DNA of 64,000 nucleotides from Rhodobacterales bacterium RIFCSPHIGHO2_02_FULL_62_130 (GCA_001828855.1 MHZT01000048.1:186001-250000), one strand, 5' to 3'. Counted from the first letter of the stretch, positions 37,889-50,157 are shown. Notes: a model not told the origin generated them from the sequence alone. Made by a program: numbers and translations.

Positions 37889-38290
37889 TCACGCCCCCAC
37901 CCCCGCCTCGGGCAAAAGCTGCACAGCATTGATCTGCCAGCCCTCGGCTGTTTCGATCATCTGATAATCCAGCAGATGCGTCCGGCCTTCGGCATCGGTA
38001 ATCATTACCCGCTGCCACAGGTTCCCCGCCACCTCGCGCAGGTCCAGCATCTGCACCGCCGCAGGTCGCGCCACCATCGGATAACCCTGCGCCACCATCG
38101 CACCGAAATTTTCGGCCGACCCGAAAATCCCCTTGATCGTGGGCGAGGCATAGCTGAACGCCGCCGCGACATCATCGGCTATAAAGGCATCCAGTTGCGA
38201 TTGGATCGTGCTTTGGATCGGCGCTTCTTGCGCCTGTGCTGGCACGGCCAAAACCGCCGCCATCAATAGTCCGTAAAGGCCAAGCCGCAT
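37889..38290 (-). CDS. DUF4864 domain-containing exported protein
   Basis: Signal peptide ending AQA; IQSQLDAFIADDVAAAFSYASPTIKGIFGSAENFGAMV. Confidence 0.83.
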   Translation of the reverse strand: MRLGLYGLLMAAVLAVPAQAQEAPIQSTIQSQLDAFIADDVAAAFSYASPTIKGIFGSAENFGAMVAQGYPMVARPAAVQMLDLREVAGNLWQRVMITDAEGRTHLLDYQMIETAEGWQINAVQLLPEAGVGA

Positions 38291-38371
38291 GACTTCCCCC
38301 GTTTTTACGTCCCCATGAAAACGATAGCGCCCAATCGTTAAAGAAAAAGCCCCGACGCATCCGCCGGGGCC

Positions 38372-38394
38372 AAAAATTTTCGTCGAAAATTTTT
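38372..38394. terminator. Perfect 11+1+11 dyad downstream of lysK
   Basis: AAAAATTTTCG T CGAAAATTTTT. Confidence 0.6.
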
Positions 38395-38403
38395 CCTGTT
38401 TCT

Positions 38404-40029
38404 CTACGCCACCAATTCGCCCTTCAAGCCGCGATCCAGCAACGCGATGGATTCCTCCACCCCGTAAAGCGCCACAAACCCGCCAAAGCGCGGCCCGTCG
38501 CTTGCGCCCAGCAGCACCTCGTACAGTGCCTTGAACCAGTCGCGCAGTGGCTCGAACCCGTGATCCTTGCCCACCGCGAAGACCATGGATTGGATGCCAT
38601 CTTCGGAAAGAAGTTCTGCTGCGTTCGCAGGGATGCCTTCTATTTCGCCACTGGTCATTCTAGCCAACTTCTGGAGCCTTGCGCGCAGATCCTCCATAGC
38701 GGCCCGCTCCTGATCGGAAGGCAGCCGGAACACCCGAGTCGGCGCGATCTTGTCGGCGAAATAGCGCACGGCAAAGCCCGCCGCTGCATCCAGATCGGGA
38801 TTGCCTTCGGGCGAGGCTTCGGGGGCATAGCGCTTGATGAATCCCCACAGCCCTTTGGCATCCTGCGCCGCCGACACCGATGCTAGGTTCAGCAGCATCG
38901 AGAATGGCACCACCATTTTCGATGCAGGCGGCTTGCCCTGATGGATATGCCAGACCGGATTGTTCACCTGTGCATCCACGTCCTGCGTCGGATAGGCGCG
39001 CAACTGCTGGTGATATTCGTCCACCGCCCGCGGGATCACATCGAAATGCATCCGCTTGGCGGTTTTCGGCTTTTGATACATGAAATAGGACAGGCTTTCC
39101 GAGGCCGCATAGGTCAGCCATTCGTCAATCGTTAGGCCATTGCCCTTGGATTTGGAAATCTTCTGGCCCTGATCGTCCAAGAACAGCTCATAAGTCATGT
39201 GGTTCGGCTTCTTGCCGCCCAAAACCTCGCAAATCCCGTCATAGATCGGGGTGTTGGTGGAGTGATCCTTGCCATACATCTCGAAATCCACATCCAGCGC
39301 GGCCCAACGCGCGCCGAAATCCGGCTTCCATTGCAGTTTCACATTGCCGCCGGTGACAGGCAGCGTCCACTCGCGGCCATCCTCGTCGTCGAATGTGATG
39401 GTGTGGTTCACCGCATCGACGTTCTTCATCGGCACATACATCACCCGCCCGGTTTCCGGGTGGATCGGCAGGAAACAGCTATAGGTCTGCTGGCGTTCCT
39501 CTCGCAAGGACGCCAGCATGATCTTCATGATCGCGTCATAGCGTTCGGTGGCCAGCCGCAGGGTGTCATCGAAGCGGCCCGACTTGTAGAATTCGGTCGC
39601 GCTGATGAATTCATACTCGAACCCGAACGTGTCCAGAAACCGCCGCAGCATGGCGTTGTTATGCGCACCAAAGCTGTCAAACTCGCCAAACGGATCGGGA
39701 ACCGAGGTCAGCGGGCGCTGCAGGTTTTCGATCAGCATCTCGCGGTTCGGCACGTTTTCCGGCACCTTCCGCATGCCGTCCACGTCATCCGAGAAACAGA
39801 TCAGCCGCGTCGGAATATCCGAAATCGCCTCGAAGGCGCGGCGGATCATCGTCGTGCGCGCCACTTCGCCAAAGGTGCCTATATGCGGCAGACCCGACGG
39901 ACCATAGCCGGTTTCAAACAGCACATAGCCCTTTTCCGGCGCCTTTTTCTCATACCGTTTCAGCAATGCGCGGGCCTCTTCAAAGGGCCAAGCTTTCGAT
40001 TTCATCCCGGCATCGCGCAAAGCAGTCAT
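38404..40029 (-). CDS. lysK: Lysine-tRNA ligase, class I
   Basis: [24 protein letters not shown]-like motif; [23 protein letters not shown]-like motif. Confidence 0.95.
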   Translation of the reverse strand: MTALRDAGMKSKAWPFEEARALLKRYEKKAPEKGYVLFETGYGPSGLPHIGTFGEVARTTMIRRAFEAISDIPTRLICFSDDVDGMRKVPENVPNREMLIENLQRPLTSVPDPFGEFDSFGAHNNAMLRRFLDTFGFEYEFISATEFYKSGRFDDTLRLATERYDAIMKIMLASLREERQQTYSCFLPIHPETGRVMYVPMKNVDAVNHTITFDDEDGREWTLPVTGGNVKLQWKPDFGARWAALDVDFEMYGKDHSTNTPIYDGICEVLGGKKPNHMTYELFLDDQGQKISKSKGNGLTIDEWLTYAASESLSYFMYQKPKTAKRMHFDVIPRAVDEYHQQLRAYPTQDVDAQVNNPVWHIHQGKPPASKMVVPFSMLLNLASVSAAQDAKGLWGFIKRYAPEASPEGNPDLDAAAGFAVRYFADKIAPTRVFRLPSDQERAAMEDLRARLQKLARMTSGEIEGIPANAAELLSEDGIQSMVFAVGKDHGFEPLRDWFKALYEVLLGASDGPRFGGFVALYGVEESIALLDRGLKGELVA

Positions 40030-40137
40030 CGCGGCAGTCTCCTGATCGTGAAAACCCCATGTTTTCCCGAAGCCCTTCCTCTATTGCCGCGAAGGCGCGG
40101 GGTCAATATTCTGCACCGCAACAATAGGAGAGCCACC

Positions 40138-40560
40138 GTGCCGGATACCCCCCCTTCGCTTTCGCCCCAAGACGCGTTGATTGCTGTGATGATTGCGGTT
40201 TCGGCCTCGGACGAACAGATGCGGACAGCCGAGCTGGTGGCGATTCAGCGCATGGTCAACCATATGCCGATCTTCGGCACCTATGATCTCGACCGTATCC
40301 GCACCATCGCGCAGACCGTGTTCGATCTGTTCGAGGTCGAGGACGGTCTGGACGCCCTGTTCGGCCTGATCCGCGATGCGCTGCCCGAACGGCTGCACGA
40401 AACCGCCTATGCGCTGGCCTGCGATGTGGTTTCCGCCGATGGCAATCTGCGCGAGGTGGAATTGCGGATGCTGGAAGAGGTGCGCGAAGAGCTGAATCTT
40501 GATCGTTTGCACGCCGCCGCTATCGAATGGGGCGCGCGGGTGCGGCATATGAAGCCTTAA
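40138..40560 (+). CDS. TerB-like / tellurite resistance TerB family protein (GTG start)
   Basis: AATAGGAG RBS then GTG; LSPQDALIAVMIAVSASDEQMRTAELVAIQRMV; VVSADGNLREVELRMLEEVREEL. Confidence 0.8.
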   Translation: MPDTPPSLSPQDALIAVMIAVSASDEQMRTAELVAIQRMVNHMPIFGTYDLDRIRTIAQTVFDLFEVEDGLDALFGLIRDALPERLHETAYALACDVVSADGNLREVELRMLEEVREELNLDRLHAAAIEWGARVRHMKP

Positions 40561-42041
40561 AGATAGGCGTCGGCCCAGCGGGCAATCAACTGCCCCTGCA
40601 AGCGGCGCGACCGCCTGACCCAGCTTTTGACGCCTTTGGGCGTTTCCCGCTCGGCAATCGGAATCGCGTCGCGTCGTGGCAGGTCGCCTGTGAAAATCGC
40701 AAAAGCCAGCTCTCGTCCTTCCGGCGCACCGATATAGCCCGACAGGCAGGACACGAAATTCAGCGTGCCGCTCTTGGCTCGCACCCGCACCCTGCTGTCC
40801 TTGCGCTCGTTGCCCTCCGCGTCCACCAGCCCGTGATCGCGCATCAGCCCGCCCAGCAGCTTGCCGGTCTGCGTGGCCTTTGCGCCGATCATCACCCGCA
40901 TCATATCCGCCGCCGTGATCCGCGAGTTCGGCCCCAGCCCCGAATGATCGCCCAAGCGCCCCGCAATACCGAACCGTCTGCGCGCCCAATCCGTCATCGC
41001 TGCCGCTGACCCCTCCAACGTCCCCGCGCCGGATGCCGCCAGACCTACCGCCTCGGCTGTCAGGTTGGTCGAGAATTTCAGCATACTCCGCAACAGATCC
41101 GTCAGCACCGCACTGTCATGCGCCACCATCTGCACTGCCCCTTCCGGCAGAACCGTCACCACTTCGGCCTCTTTCAGCACAATCCCCTGCGCGCGGCACA
41201 GGGTCGCAAACACCTCGGCCACATAGATCGCCGGATGCCGCACCGGCAACCAGCGGCTGCCATCCTGCCCCAAGGCACTTTGCGCCACCGTCCAGCGGTC
41301 TTCCTTCTCGCCCCGCTCATAGGTGAAAACCGGCACCTCGCGCTTGGCAAGCCGTGCAGACGCCATATGCACCGGCGGCACGAACCGCTCGCCCCGCGCG
41401 TCCATGCCCAAGGCCCAATCGCCATTGGCCCGCTTCCACTCGAAATAGACCCGGTTGAAATTCAGCATCAGCCCCGAAATCGCGGGGTTGTAGCCGACAT
41501 GATCCGGCTGATCCGCCGAAATCCGCTCACGCTCGGGGATCGCGGCACCATAGGCCAGAAACCGCCCCGTCACCTCGCGCAAGCCCGTTGCCGCCAAAGC
41601 CGCCACCAGATCGCCCAGACTGTCAGTGTCCAGCGTCGGATCGCCACCCCCCGCAAGGATCAGATCGCCCTCCAGACGCCCATCCACCACCGCCCCCACC
41701 CGCATCACCCGCGTGGTGAACCGATGCACCGGACCCAGCTTTTCCAGCGCATATAACGAGGTCACAGCCTTGCACACCGAGGCCGGAGCCATCGGCTGAT
41801 CTGCCCCGCCAGACTCCAACATCACGCCCGTCGCCGCATCGGCCACGCAGAACCCGACCGCCCCGCCCAGCTTGGCCGCCTCGATCAGCCGTGCAACTTC
41901 CGAATCCGCGCCGCGATCCAACCCCCCGCGCGTGACAGGGCGCGGCGAGGTCGCAGGCGCATCCGCCCAGACGGGCAGGGCGACCCCTGCCAGCATTGCC
42001 CCCAACACAAACCGCCGACCAACCACCTGACCCAAGACCAA
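40557..42041 (-). CDS. dacB: D-alanyl-D-alanine carboxypeptidase / endopeptidase (PBP4)
   Basis: MAPASVCKAVTSLYAL (SxxK), GDLILAGGGDPTL, HSGLGPNSRITA, RVRAKSGTLNFVSCLSGY (KSG). Confidence 0.92.
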   Translation of the reverse strand: MVLGQVVGRRFVLGAMLAGVALPVWADAPATSPRPVTRGGLDRGADSEVARLIEAAKLGGAVGFCVADAATGVMLESGGADQPMAPASVCKAVTSLYALEKLGPVHRFTTRVMRVGAVVDGRLEGDLILAGGGDPTLDTDSLGDLVAALAATGLREVTGRFLAYGAAIPERERISADQPDHVGYNPAISGLMLNFNRVYFEWKRANGDWALGMDARGERFVPPVHMASARLAKREVPVFTYERGEKEDRWTVAQSALGQDGSRWLPVRHPAIYVAEVFATLCRAQGIVLKEAEVVTVLPEGAVQMVAHDSAVLTDLLRSMLKFSTNLTAEAVGLAASGAGTLEGSAAAMTDWARRRFGIAGRLGDHSGLGPNSRITAADMMRVMIGAKATQTGKLLGGLMRDHGLVDAEGNERKDSRVRVRAKSGTLNFVSCLSGYIGAPEGRELAFAIFTGDLPRRDAIPIAERETPKGVKSWVRRSRRLQGQLIARWADAYL

Positions 42042-42050
42042 CCCCGTTCA

Positions 42051-42120
42051 CATCCTCTTCGCACAAATATCCACGGGGGAGGCCGCGATGCAATCGCGGA
42101 CGGGGGCGGTAAGCCCCCTA
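42051..42120 (-). repeat. Box repeat E11, full composite (subtype b)
   Basis: Minus strand: GGGGGCTTACCGCCCCCG / CCGCGATTGCATCGCGG / CCTCCCCCGTGGATATTTGTGCGAAGAGGATG. Confidence 0.88.
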
Positions 42121-42714
42121 CTTGCGCCATTCCCCCCGCGCACGGATCGCCGAGGATGAGGCCCCATGCATCGGCAGGTTTACAAAACACCATGCCGGAG
42201 CCGATCGCGCCCCCAAACCTTCGCCCCTCGCCACCCGATGCACGCGAAACGATTGCGCCGCCACCGACAACCGCGCCGTCACCCCCGCGCCGGGTCGCGC
42301 CAGTACCCCTACCGGAACTGCGCGCAGAATATCGCGCCAATGGCCCCAGCGGTGGAACTGCACCAGATTGTCCGCCCCCATCAGCCAGACAAAGCGCACC
42401 CCCGGATAGATCGCCTGCAACCGCCGCAGCGTGTCATAGGTCGCCCGCGTGCCAAGCCGCGCTTCAAGGTCCGTCACATCCACGCGCGGATCGTCCATCA
42501 CGGCCTGCGCCCGTGCCAGCCGGTCGGCCATCGGTGCAGGCTGACGTGCCTTCAGCGGATTGCCGGGGCTGACCAGCCACCACACCCGATCAAGGCCCAT
42601 CCGCTTGATCGCCTCGCGGGTGATATGCGCGTGGCCCTCATGCGCGGGGTCAAAAGACCCGCCCAGCAGGCCAATCACCATGCCCCGCGTTGCAATTGGG
42701 AAACCAGCCCGCAT
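42118..42714 (-). CDS. nadD: Nicotinate-nucleotide adenylyltransferase
   Basis: [68 protein letters not shown]. Confidence 0.95.
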   Translation of the reverse strand: MRAGFPIATRGMVIGLLGGSFDPAHEGHAHITREAIKRMGLDRVWWLVSPGNPLKARQPAPMADRLARAQAVMDDPRVDVTDLEARLGTRATYDTLRRLQAIYPGVRFVWLMGADNLVQFHRWGHWRDILRAVPVGVLARPGAGVTARLSVAAQSFRVHRVARGEGLGARSAPAWCFVNLPMHGASSSAIRARGEWRK

Positions 42715-42808
42715 TCCGCCTCCAAAACCGGACGCAACCTGACCCGCCCTCGTTGCCCTTGTCCACAACAATCGCTACATAGCCCCCAACAACGCATGGA
42801 GCGATCAG

Positions 42809-44464
<1,656 letters not shown>

Positions 44465-44474
44465 TCAAAAAGAA

Positions 44475-44496
44475 GGGTGCGTGGAATCACGCACCC
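44475..44496. repeat. Palindrome family P, copy P2
   Basis: GGGTGCGTG GAAT CACGCACCC, directly after ettA. Confidence 0.8.
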
Positions 44497-44678
44497 TACA
44501 CCGGACGATCTGTGGCAAACGAGGCGACAGGCCCCGCCGGGGGGCTGGCAGCCTTTGCAGCGCCTGTCCTAGCTCGGGACCTTTTTTGTTCTTTTTATTA
44601 CAATGTGTTAGCTGTGCCGCGTTAAGGGATTCTTAAGGTTTGGCGAGATTCTGCCCTTGCCCACCCCCCCTAAAAACC

Positions 44679-45092
44679 CTACCGCGCCACTGTCACCGAG
44701 CAATGCGCCCGCGCCGACACATCTGCCGCGACCGACCCCAGCATCAACCGCGATATGCCTTTCTTGTCGCCGGTCCCCATCACGATATGATCGATCCCGT
44801 GGGTCTCGGCAAAGCCGACGATCCCCGACGCCGCTTCGCGGTCGATCACGATGGCGGTATGGGCGGCCTTTACCCCGTGATCCGCGGCAAGCTTGGTGGC
44901 GACATCCAGAATCTGCTGCGCCTCGGCGTCCGGCCAGTGATGGATCAAAGGCCCGCGCCCACCCCCGTGGGCGACATTGACGACGCAGATATAAAGCTCT
45001 GCCCCGAATTTGGCGGCCAATTCGGCGGCGGTGATCACGGCTTGGGCGGAATGGGCGGCCCCATCGGTGGGGCATAGAACCTTGCTGGTCAT
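44679..45092 (-). CDS. Universal stress protein family
   Basis: MTSKVLCPTDGAAHSAQAVITAAELAAKF; IDHIVMGTGDKKGISRLMLGSVAADVSARAHCSVTVAR. Confidence 0.9.
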   Translation of the reverse strand: MTSKVLCPTDGAAHSAQAVITAAELAAKFGAELYICVVNVAHGGGRGPLIHHWPDAEAQQILDVATKLAADHGVKAAHTAIVIDREAASGIVGFAETHGIDHIVMGTGDKKGISRLMLGSVAADVSARAHCSVTVAR

Positions 45093-45162
45093 GGCATTCT
45101 CCTCGGCATGGCCGGAGCCTGTCCGGCGACCGCAAGACTATTGCGCCCCGACACCGCCCGCC

Positions 45163-45176
45163 TTGACCTGCATCAA
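45163..45176 (-). promoter_or_regulatory. FNR/FnrL-type box upstream of the usp gene
   Basis: Minus strand TTGAT GCAG GTCAA (plus strand TTGACCTGCATCAA). Confidence 0.7.
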
Positions 45177-45179
45177 GCC

Positions 45180-45926
45180 CTAGCCGAGCATGCCGCCATC
45201 GCTGTCATCGCCGGTTTCTTCCATCAGCCTGTCAAAGTTCGGAACGTTGATGTGGCGCTTGCCCTCAAGCCCGATAACGCCGTCGCGTTTCAGCGCGCTC
45301 ATCTGGCGGCTGACGGTTTCCAGAGTCAGGCCCAGATAATCGGCCATCTCTTCGCGGGTCAGCGGCAGATCGAAGGTGAACGCCCCTTTGGCTGATTTCA
45401 GCTTCAGGCTGGTATCGCGCCGCGCGATGATGGCCAGCAGCGAGGCGATCTTTTCCCGCGCGGTTTTGCGGCCCAGCAAAAGCATCCATTCGCGCGCGGC
45501 GTCCAGTTCGTCCAGCGTCATTTCCAACAGCCGCTGCGCGATATGCGGGGTTGTGGACATCAGCTCTTCAAACGGCTTTTTGCGGAAGCAGCACATCACC
45601 AGATCGGTTGTTGCCGTCACATCATAGGCTGCCGCAGACCGCCCCGGACGCCCCACGAAATCCGACGGCAGCAGCAGGCCGACCATCTGGCGGCGCCCGT
45701 CCTCCATCGTCTGGGTCAGTGTTGCGATCCCCGTGACAACCGAGGCCACAAAATCCATCCGGTCGCCCGACCAGATCACCGTCTGACCAGCCTGAAAGCT
45801 GCGGTAATACTTGATCTCTTCAAGCCGCTTCAATTCATCCGATTCGCAACGCGCGCAGACGGCCCGGTGACGAATGGGGCAATCCCCGCAGTCGGGCGCG
45901 CCCAGCTTTAGGTCGTGATGCGACAT
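45180..45926 (-). CDS. fnrL: Crp/Fnr family regulator, FnrL
   Basis: CGDCPIRHRAVCARC cysteine cluster; LLGRKTAREKIASLL; HTH LTREEMADYLGLTLETVSRQMSALKRDGVI; divergent from hemN. Confidence 0.92.
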   Translation of the reverse strand: MSHHDLKLGAPDCGDCPIRHRAVCARCESDELKRLEEIKYYRSFQAGQTVIWSGDRMDFVASVVTGIATLTQTMEDGRRQMVGLLLPSDFVGRPGRSAAAYDVTATTDLVMCCFRKKPFEELMSTTPHIAQRLLEMTLDELDAAREWMLLLGRKTAREKIASLLAIIARRDTSLKLKSAKGAFTFDLPLTREEMADYLGLTLETVSRQMSALKRDGVIGLEGKRHINVPNFDRLMEETGDDSDGGMLG

Positions 45927-45941
45927 TGCCGGCCTTTCCAT

Positions 45942-45955
45942 TTGATTTGGGTCAA
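45942..45955 (+). promoter_or_regulatory. FNR box in the fnrL-hemN intergenic region
   Basis: TTGAT TTGG GTCAA. Confidence 0.8.
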
Positions 45956-45989
45956 GGCACAGGCCACAACCTGAGGTAAGACTACCTGC

Positions 45990-47345
45990 ATGACAGTCCA
46001 TTCGCAACTCATGCGGCTCGGTCTTTTTGACGCGCGCGTGCCCCGCTATACCAGCTATCCCACGGCTCCGCAGTTTGGCGGATCGGTCGGGCCTGCCGAG
46101 TTTACCCAATGGATCGAGGCGGTTCCGGCGGGGTCAGAGATCTCGCTTTACCTGCATGTGCCGTTCTGTCGGCGGCTGTGCTGGTTTTGCGCCTGCCGCA
46201 CCCAAGGCACCACCTCGGATGATCCGGTGCGGGCCTATGCCAAGGTGCTGAAAGCCGAGATCGCGCTGATGAAGGCGCATCTGGCCCCCGGAGTGAAGCT
46301 TTCGCGGCTGCACTGGGGCGGTGGCACCCCGACAATGCTGCCCGCCGATCTGGCGCGTGATCTGGCCGAGACAATTTTCGCCGCCGTGCCGATGGCAGAG
46401 GGCGGTGAATTTTCGGTGGAAATCGACCCCTGCGAAATTGATGCTGCGCGGCTGGATGCGCTGGTGGATGCCGGGATGAACCGGGCCTCGATCGGGGTGC
46501 AGGATTTCGATGAGGAAATTCAACGCACCATCGGGCGCGAGCAACCCTATGAGGTCACCCGCGATGTAGCCGAGATGATTCGCGCGCGCGGTGTGAAAAG
46601 CCTGAACGCCGATATTCTTTACGGGCTGCCACATCAGACCAATGCGCGCATCGCGGATTCGGTGCAGAAATTGCTGGCGCTGTCACCGGATCGGGTTGCG
46701 CTTTACGGCTATGCCCATGTGCCGTGGATGAGCCGCCGCCAGCAGATGATCCCGTCGGACGCCATGCCCACCCCGCAAGAACGGCTGGCATTGTTTGAAA
46801 CCGCACGGCAGCTTTTCCTTGCCGATGGCTATGACGAAATCGGCATCGACCATTTTGCCCGCCCCAGCGATGGCATGGCCAAGGCCGCCAAGGCCGGAAC
46901 GCTGCGGCGGAATTTCCAAGGCTACACCGATGACACCTCTCCGGTGCTGATCGGGCTGGGGGCTTCGTCGATCTCGCGCTTTCCGCAGGGGTTCGCGCAG
47001 AATGTCTCTGGCACGGCGGACTATACGCGGGCGGTGCGGGCAGGGCAGTTTTCCACCCATCGCGGCCACATCTTTACCGCCGAGGACAAGCTGCGGGGCC
47101 GTATCATCGAGGCGCTGATGTGCGATTTCTTCGTGTCGCGTGCGGAAATCCTGCGCGATTACGCGGTAACGGCGGAACGGCTGGAGCAGATGTTTGCAAC
47201 CGCCAGCCGCGCCTTTCCCGAGATGATGGTGTTGAATCAGGACGGGCTGGCGATTCCACCCCATGCGCGCCCGCTGACGCGGATGATCGCACGGGCCTTC
47301 GATGCCTATGACCAGAGCAAGGCACAACACTCGGCTGCGGTCTAG
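45990..47345 (+). CDS. hemN: Oxygen-independent coproporphyrinogen III oxidase
   Basis: VPRYTSYPTAPQFGG, LYLHVPFCRRLCWFCACRTQGT radical-SAM, HWGGGTPTMLPADL, RASIGVQDFDEEIQRTIGREQP. Confidence 0.95.
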   Translation: MTVHSQLMRLGLFDARVPRYTSYPTAPQFGGSVGPAEFTQWIEAVPAGSEISLYLHVPFCRRLCWFCACRTQGTTSDDPVRAYAKVLKAEIALMKAHLAPGVKLSRLHWGGGTPTMLPADLARDLAETIFAAVPMAEGGEFSVEIDPCEIDAARLDALVDAGMNRASIGVQDFDEEIQRTIGREQPYEVTRDVAEMIRARGVKSLNADILYGLPHQTNARIADSVQKLLALSPDRVALYGYAHVPWMSRRQQMIPSDAMPTPQERLALFETARQLFLADGYDEIGIDHFARPSDGMAKAAKAGTLRRNFQGYTDDTSPVLIGLGASSISRFPQGFAQNVSGTADYTRAVRAGQFSTHRGHIFTAEDKLRGRIIEALMCDFFVSRAEILRDYAVTAERLEQMFATASRAFPEMMVLNQDGLAIPPHARPLTRMIARAFDAYDQSKAQHSAAV

Positions 47346-48568
47346 CGCGGGGCAAAGCCTTCGACGAAATCGACCATGCGCGGCAGGCAGTGGCGGCGCA
47401 GGTCATATCGGGCCAAGGCCGTTTGGCGGGCCGCGTCACGCAGGGGCTGAAACCGCGCGGGGTTTGCCAGCGCTTCGGTCAGCTTTTCCGACCATGCGGC
47501 CACGTCAAAGAAGTTGACCAGCGTGCCGTTCTGGCCATCGGTGATCGCCTCGGTCACCGGCGCCGTGTCGGATGCCACGATATGACAGCCCGCCGCCATC
47601 GCCTCGATCATCGACCAGCTTAGCACGAAGGGGTAGGTCAGATAGGCATGCACGCGGCTGACATGCAGCAGCGCGCGGAAGTTGGCATAAGGCACTTTGC
47701 CCATGAAATGCACGCGCGACAGGTCCAACTGATCGCGCACTTCGGTCAGAATACGCTCTTTCCAGCCCTTTTCACCTTTGGGGGCAACGCCATAGCTGAC
47801 CTCGTCTCCGCCGACGATCACAACCTGCGCCTCGGGTCGCGCCTTCAGAACCGCCGGAAGGGCGCGCATGAAGATGTGATAGCCGCGATAGGGTTCAAGG
47901 TTGCGGTTCACGAAGGTCAGCACCTCATCCCCTGCGTGCAAGACGCGGCCATCGGGCAGGGCAAAGCGGGCGGCAGGGTCGGGGGCCAACGCATCGGTAT
48001 CCACACCGTCATGGATCACCGAGATCATCCGGCGCAGGGGCGCAGGGTAGGTCGAGGCCTGCCATTCTGTCGGCGACACCCCAGCATCGGCATGCAGCAA
48101 GGCCTGCCCCAGATGCGCGGTGCGGCCCTGTGCGATCATCACCTGATCGAAACCCGCCGTGCTGAATTCGGGGTCAAACCCCACATCCGCGCCCACGCCC
48201 TTGTAGTAGAATTCCGCATAGACAATCAGCTTGGCCGTAGGCCAGACCTCTTTCAGAAACAGAGTCTCGCCCCAGCCGGAATGGCCGAAAATCACATCCG
48301 GCGTATAGCCGCGTTCGTCGCGCAACTGTCGCGCGGCACGTGCCACGGAGACACCACGATCGCTCATCAGGGTGTAATTGCGTCCCAAGCGGGTGGCGGC
48401 GGGGTCAACCTCCGGTGTGTCGTGTTTATAGCGCAGCACCGGAATCGCCGAAGCGCGGTTGTTCTTGGCATTGGTCAGCGCAAGGCATTGATGCCCGCGC
48501 TTGGCCAGTTCGGGGGCCAGATGCAGGAATTGGCCGGGAAAGTTCTGATGGATAAACAGCACCTTCAC
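47342..48568 (-). CDS. Glycosyltransferase family 4-like protein
   Basis: MKVLFIHQNFPGQFLHLAPELAKRGH; LTYPFVLSWSMIEAMAAGCHIVASDTAPVTE; ATGA overlap with yejF. Confidence 0.88.
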   Translation of the reverse strand: MKVLFIHQNFPGQFLHLAPELAKRGHQCLALTNAKNNRASAIPVLRYKHDTPEVDPAATRLGRNYTLMSDRGVSVARAARQLRDERGYTPDVIFGHSGWGETLFLKEVWPTAKLIVYAEFYYKGVGADVGFDPEFSTAGFDQVMIAQGRTAHLGQALLHADAGVSPTEWQASTYPAPLRRMISVIHDGVDTDALAPDPAARFALPDGRVLHAGDEVLTFVNRNLEPYRGYHIFMRALPAVLKARPEAQVVIVGGDEVSYGVAPKGEKGWKERILTEVRDQLDLSRVHFMGKVPYANFRALLHVSRVHAYLTYPFVLSWSMIEAMAAGCHIVASDTAPVTEAITDGQNGTLVNFFDVAAWSEKLTEALANPARFQPLRDAARQTALARYDLRRHCLPRMVDFVEGFAPR

Positions 48569-50157
48569 GGTGCAGGACCAAAGGCTGCCGCCATAAGCGC
48601 GCGCGTATAGGCGGATTGCGGATCGGCAAAGATTGCTGACGCAGCACCCGCTTCGACGACATCGCCATCCTTCATCACGATGACCTTATGCGCCAAGGCC
48701 CGCACCACGCGCAGATCGTGGCTGATAAAGACATAGGCCAGCCCCCATTTGCGCTGCAAATCGCGCAAGAGGTCGACGATCTGCACCTGAACCGTCATGT
48801 CCAGCGCGCTGGTGGGTTCGTCCAGCACCACCAGCTTTGGCCGCAGGATCATCGCGCGGGCAATCGCGATGCGCTGGCGCTGCCCGCCGGAAAATTCATG
48901 CGGATAGCGCGACATGCTGGCCGGATCGAGACCCACCTCGGCCATGATCTCGGCCACCATGTCACGCCGGTTGCGGCCCGGTTCCAGCCCGTGAACGCCC
49001 AGACCCTCGGCGATGATTTCCTCGGCCGTCATGCGGGGCGAGAGGCTGCCGAACGGGTCTTGGAACACGATCTGCATCTCGCGCCGGTGCGCGCGCATCT
49101 GGCCGCCGGACAGGTGCGACAGGTCATTGCCCAGAAAGCGGATGCCGCCTTCGGACCCGATCAGCCGCAAGATCGCCAGCGCCAGCGTGGTTTTGCCAGA
49201 CCCGCTTTCGCCCACAATTCCAAGGGTTTCGCCCGCGCGCACCGACAGATTGGCGTCGTTGACGGCCTTTACATGGCCCACGGTGCGGCGCAGGAAACCG
49301 CGCTGGATCGGGAACCAGACCCGCAGATGATCGGTGTGCAGCACTTCTGCGGCGTCCACAGGCACGGCGTCTGGCAGACCTTTCGCCTCGGCTGCCAGCA
49401 GTTTCTGGGTGTAGGGATGCTGCGGATTGGCGAAGATTTCCGCCGTGCGCCCCTGTTCGACAATCTCGCCGCCCTGCATCACACAAACGCGGTCGGCGAT
49501 GCGGCGGACGATGCCCAGATCATGGGTGATGAACAAAAGGCTCAGGTTTTCCGAGCGTTTCAGATCGGCCAAAAGGTCCAGAATCTGCGCCTGAATCGTC
49601 ACATCAAGCGCGGTGGTCGGCTCATCCGCGACCAGTAGTTCGGGACCATTGGCCAGCGCCATCGCGATCATCACGCGCTGCCGCTGCCCGCCCGAAAGCT
49701 GATGCGGATAGGCGGACAAACGGCTTTCGGCGTCGCGGATGCCGACCTTGTGCAGCAGGTCCAGAATCCGCGCGCGGGCCGCCGCGCCGTCCAGCCCCTG
49801 ATGCAGTTTCAGGCTTTCGCCCAACTGCCGTTCAATAGAATGAAGCGGGTTCAGCGATGTCATAGGCTCTTGAAAGATAAAGCTTATGTCATTGCCGCGC
49901 ACGCGGCGCAGATCGGCTTCGGAGGCGCCCACCATCTCGCGCCCCATATAGCGAACCGAGCCGGAAACGGCGGCGCTATCGGGCAAAAGGCCGACGGTGG
50001 ACAGGGCGGTGACGGATTTTCCAGACCCGCTTTCGCCCACCAAGGCCACGGTTTCCCCGCGATCCACGGTGAAACTGACGCCTTTGACCGCATCAATGCT
50101 GCGCCCGTCCTGCCGGAAGCGCACGCCCAGACCTTCGACTTGCAGCACCGTGGTCAT
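48565..50157 (-). CDS. yejF: Microcin C/oligopeptide-type ABC transporter tandem ATP-binding protein
   Basis: Two Walker A motifs (GESGSGKSVT, GESGSGKTTLA) and signature motifs (LSGGQRQRVMIAMA, FSGGQRQRIAIARA). Confidence 0.93.
   Translation of the reverse strand: MTTVLQVEGLGVRFRQDGRSIDAVKGVSFTVDRGETVALVGESGSGKSVTALSTVGLLPDSAAVSGSVRYMGREMVGASEADLRRVRGNDISFIFQEPMTSLNPLHSIERQLGESLKLHQGLDGAAARARILDLLHKVGIRDAESRLSAYPHQLSGGQRQRVMIAMALANGPELLVADEPTTALDVTIQAQILDLLADLKRSENLSLLFITHDLGIVRRIADRVCVMQGGEIVEQGRTAEIFANPQHPYTQKLLAAEAKGLPDAVPVDAAEVLHTDHLRVWFPIQRGFLRRTVGHVKAVNDANLSVRAGETLGIVGESGSGKTTLALAILRLIGSEGGIRFLGNDLSHLSGGQMRAHRREMQIVFQDPFGSLSPRMTAEEIIAEGLGVHGLEPGRNRRDMVAEIMAEVGLDPASMSRYPHEFSGGQRQRIAIARAMILRPKLVVLDEPTSALDMTVQVQIVDLLRDLQRKWGLAYVFISHDLRVVRALAHKVIVMKDGDVVEAGAASAIFADPQSAYTRALMAAAFGPAP

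Noticed and set aside
44500-44660. Possible small RNA or tRNA between ettA and usp
   Set aside because: Contains hairpins and an AT-rich stretch but no tRNA-like boxes and no clear promoter/terminator pair.
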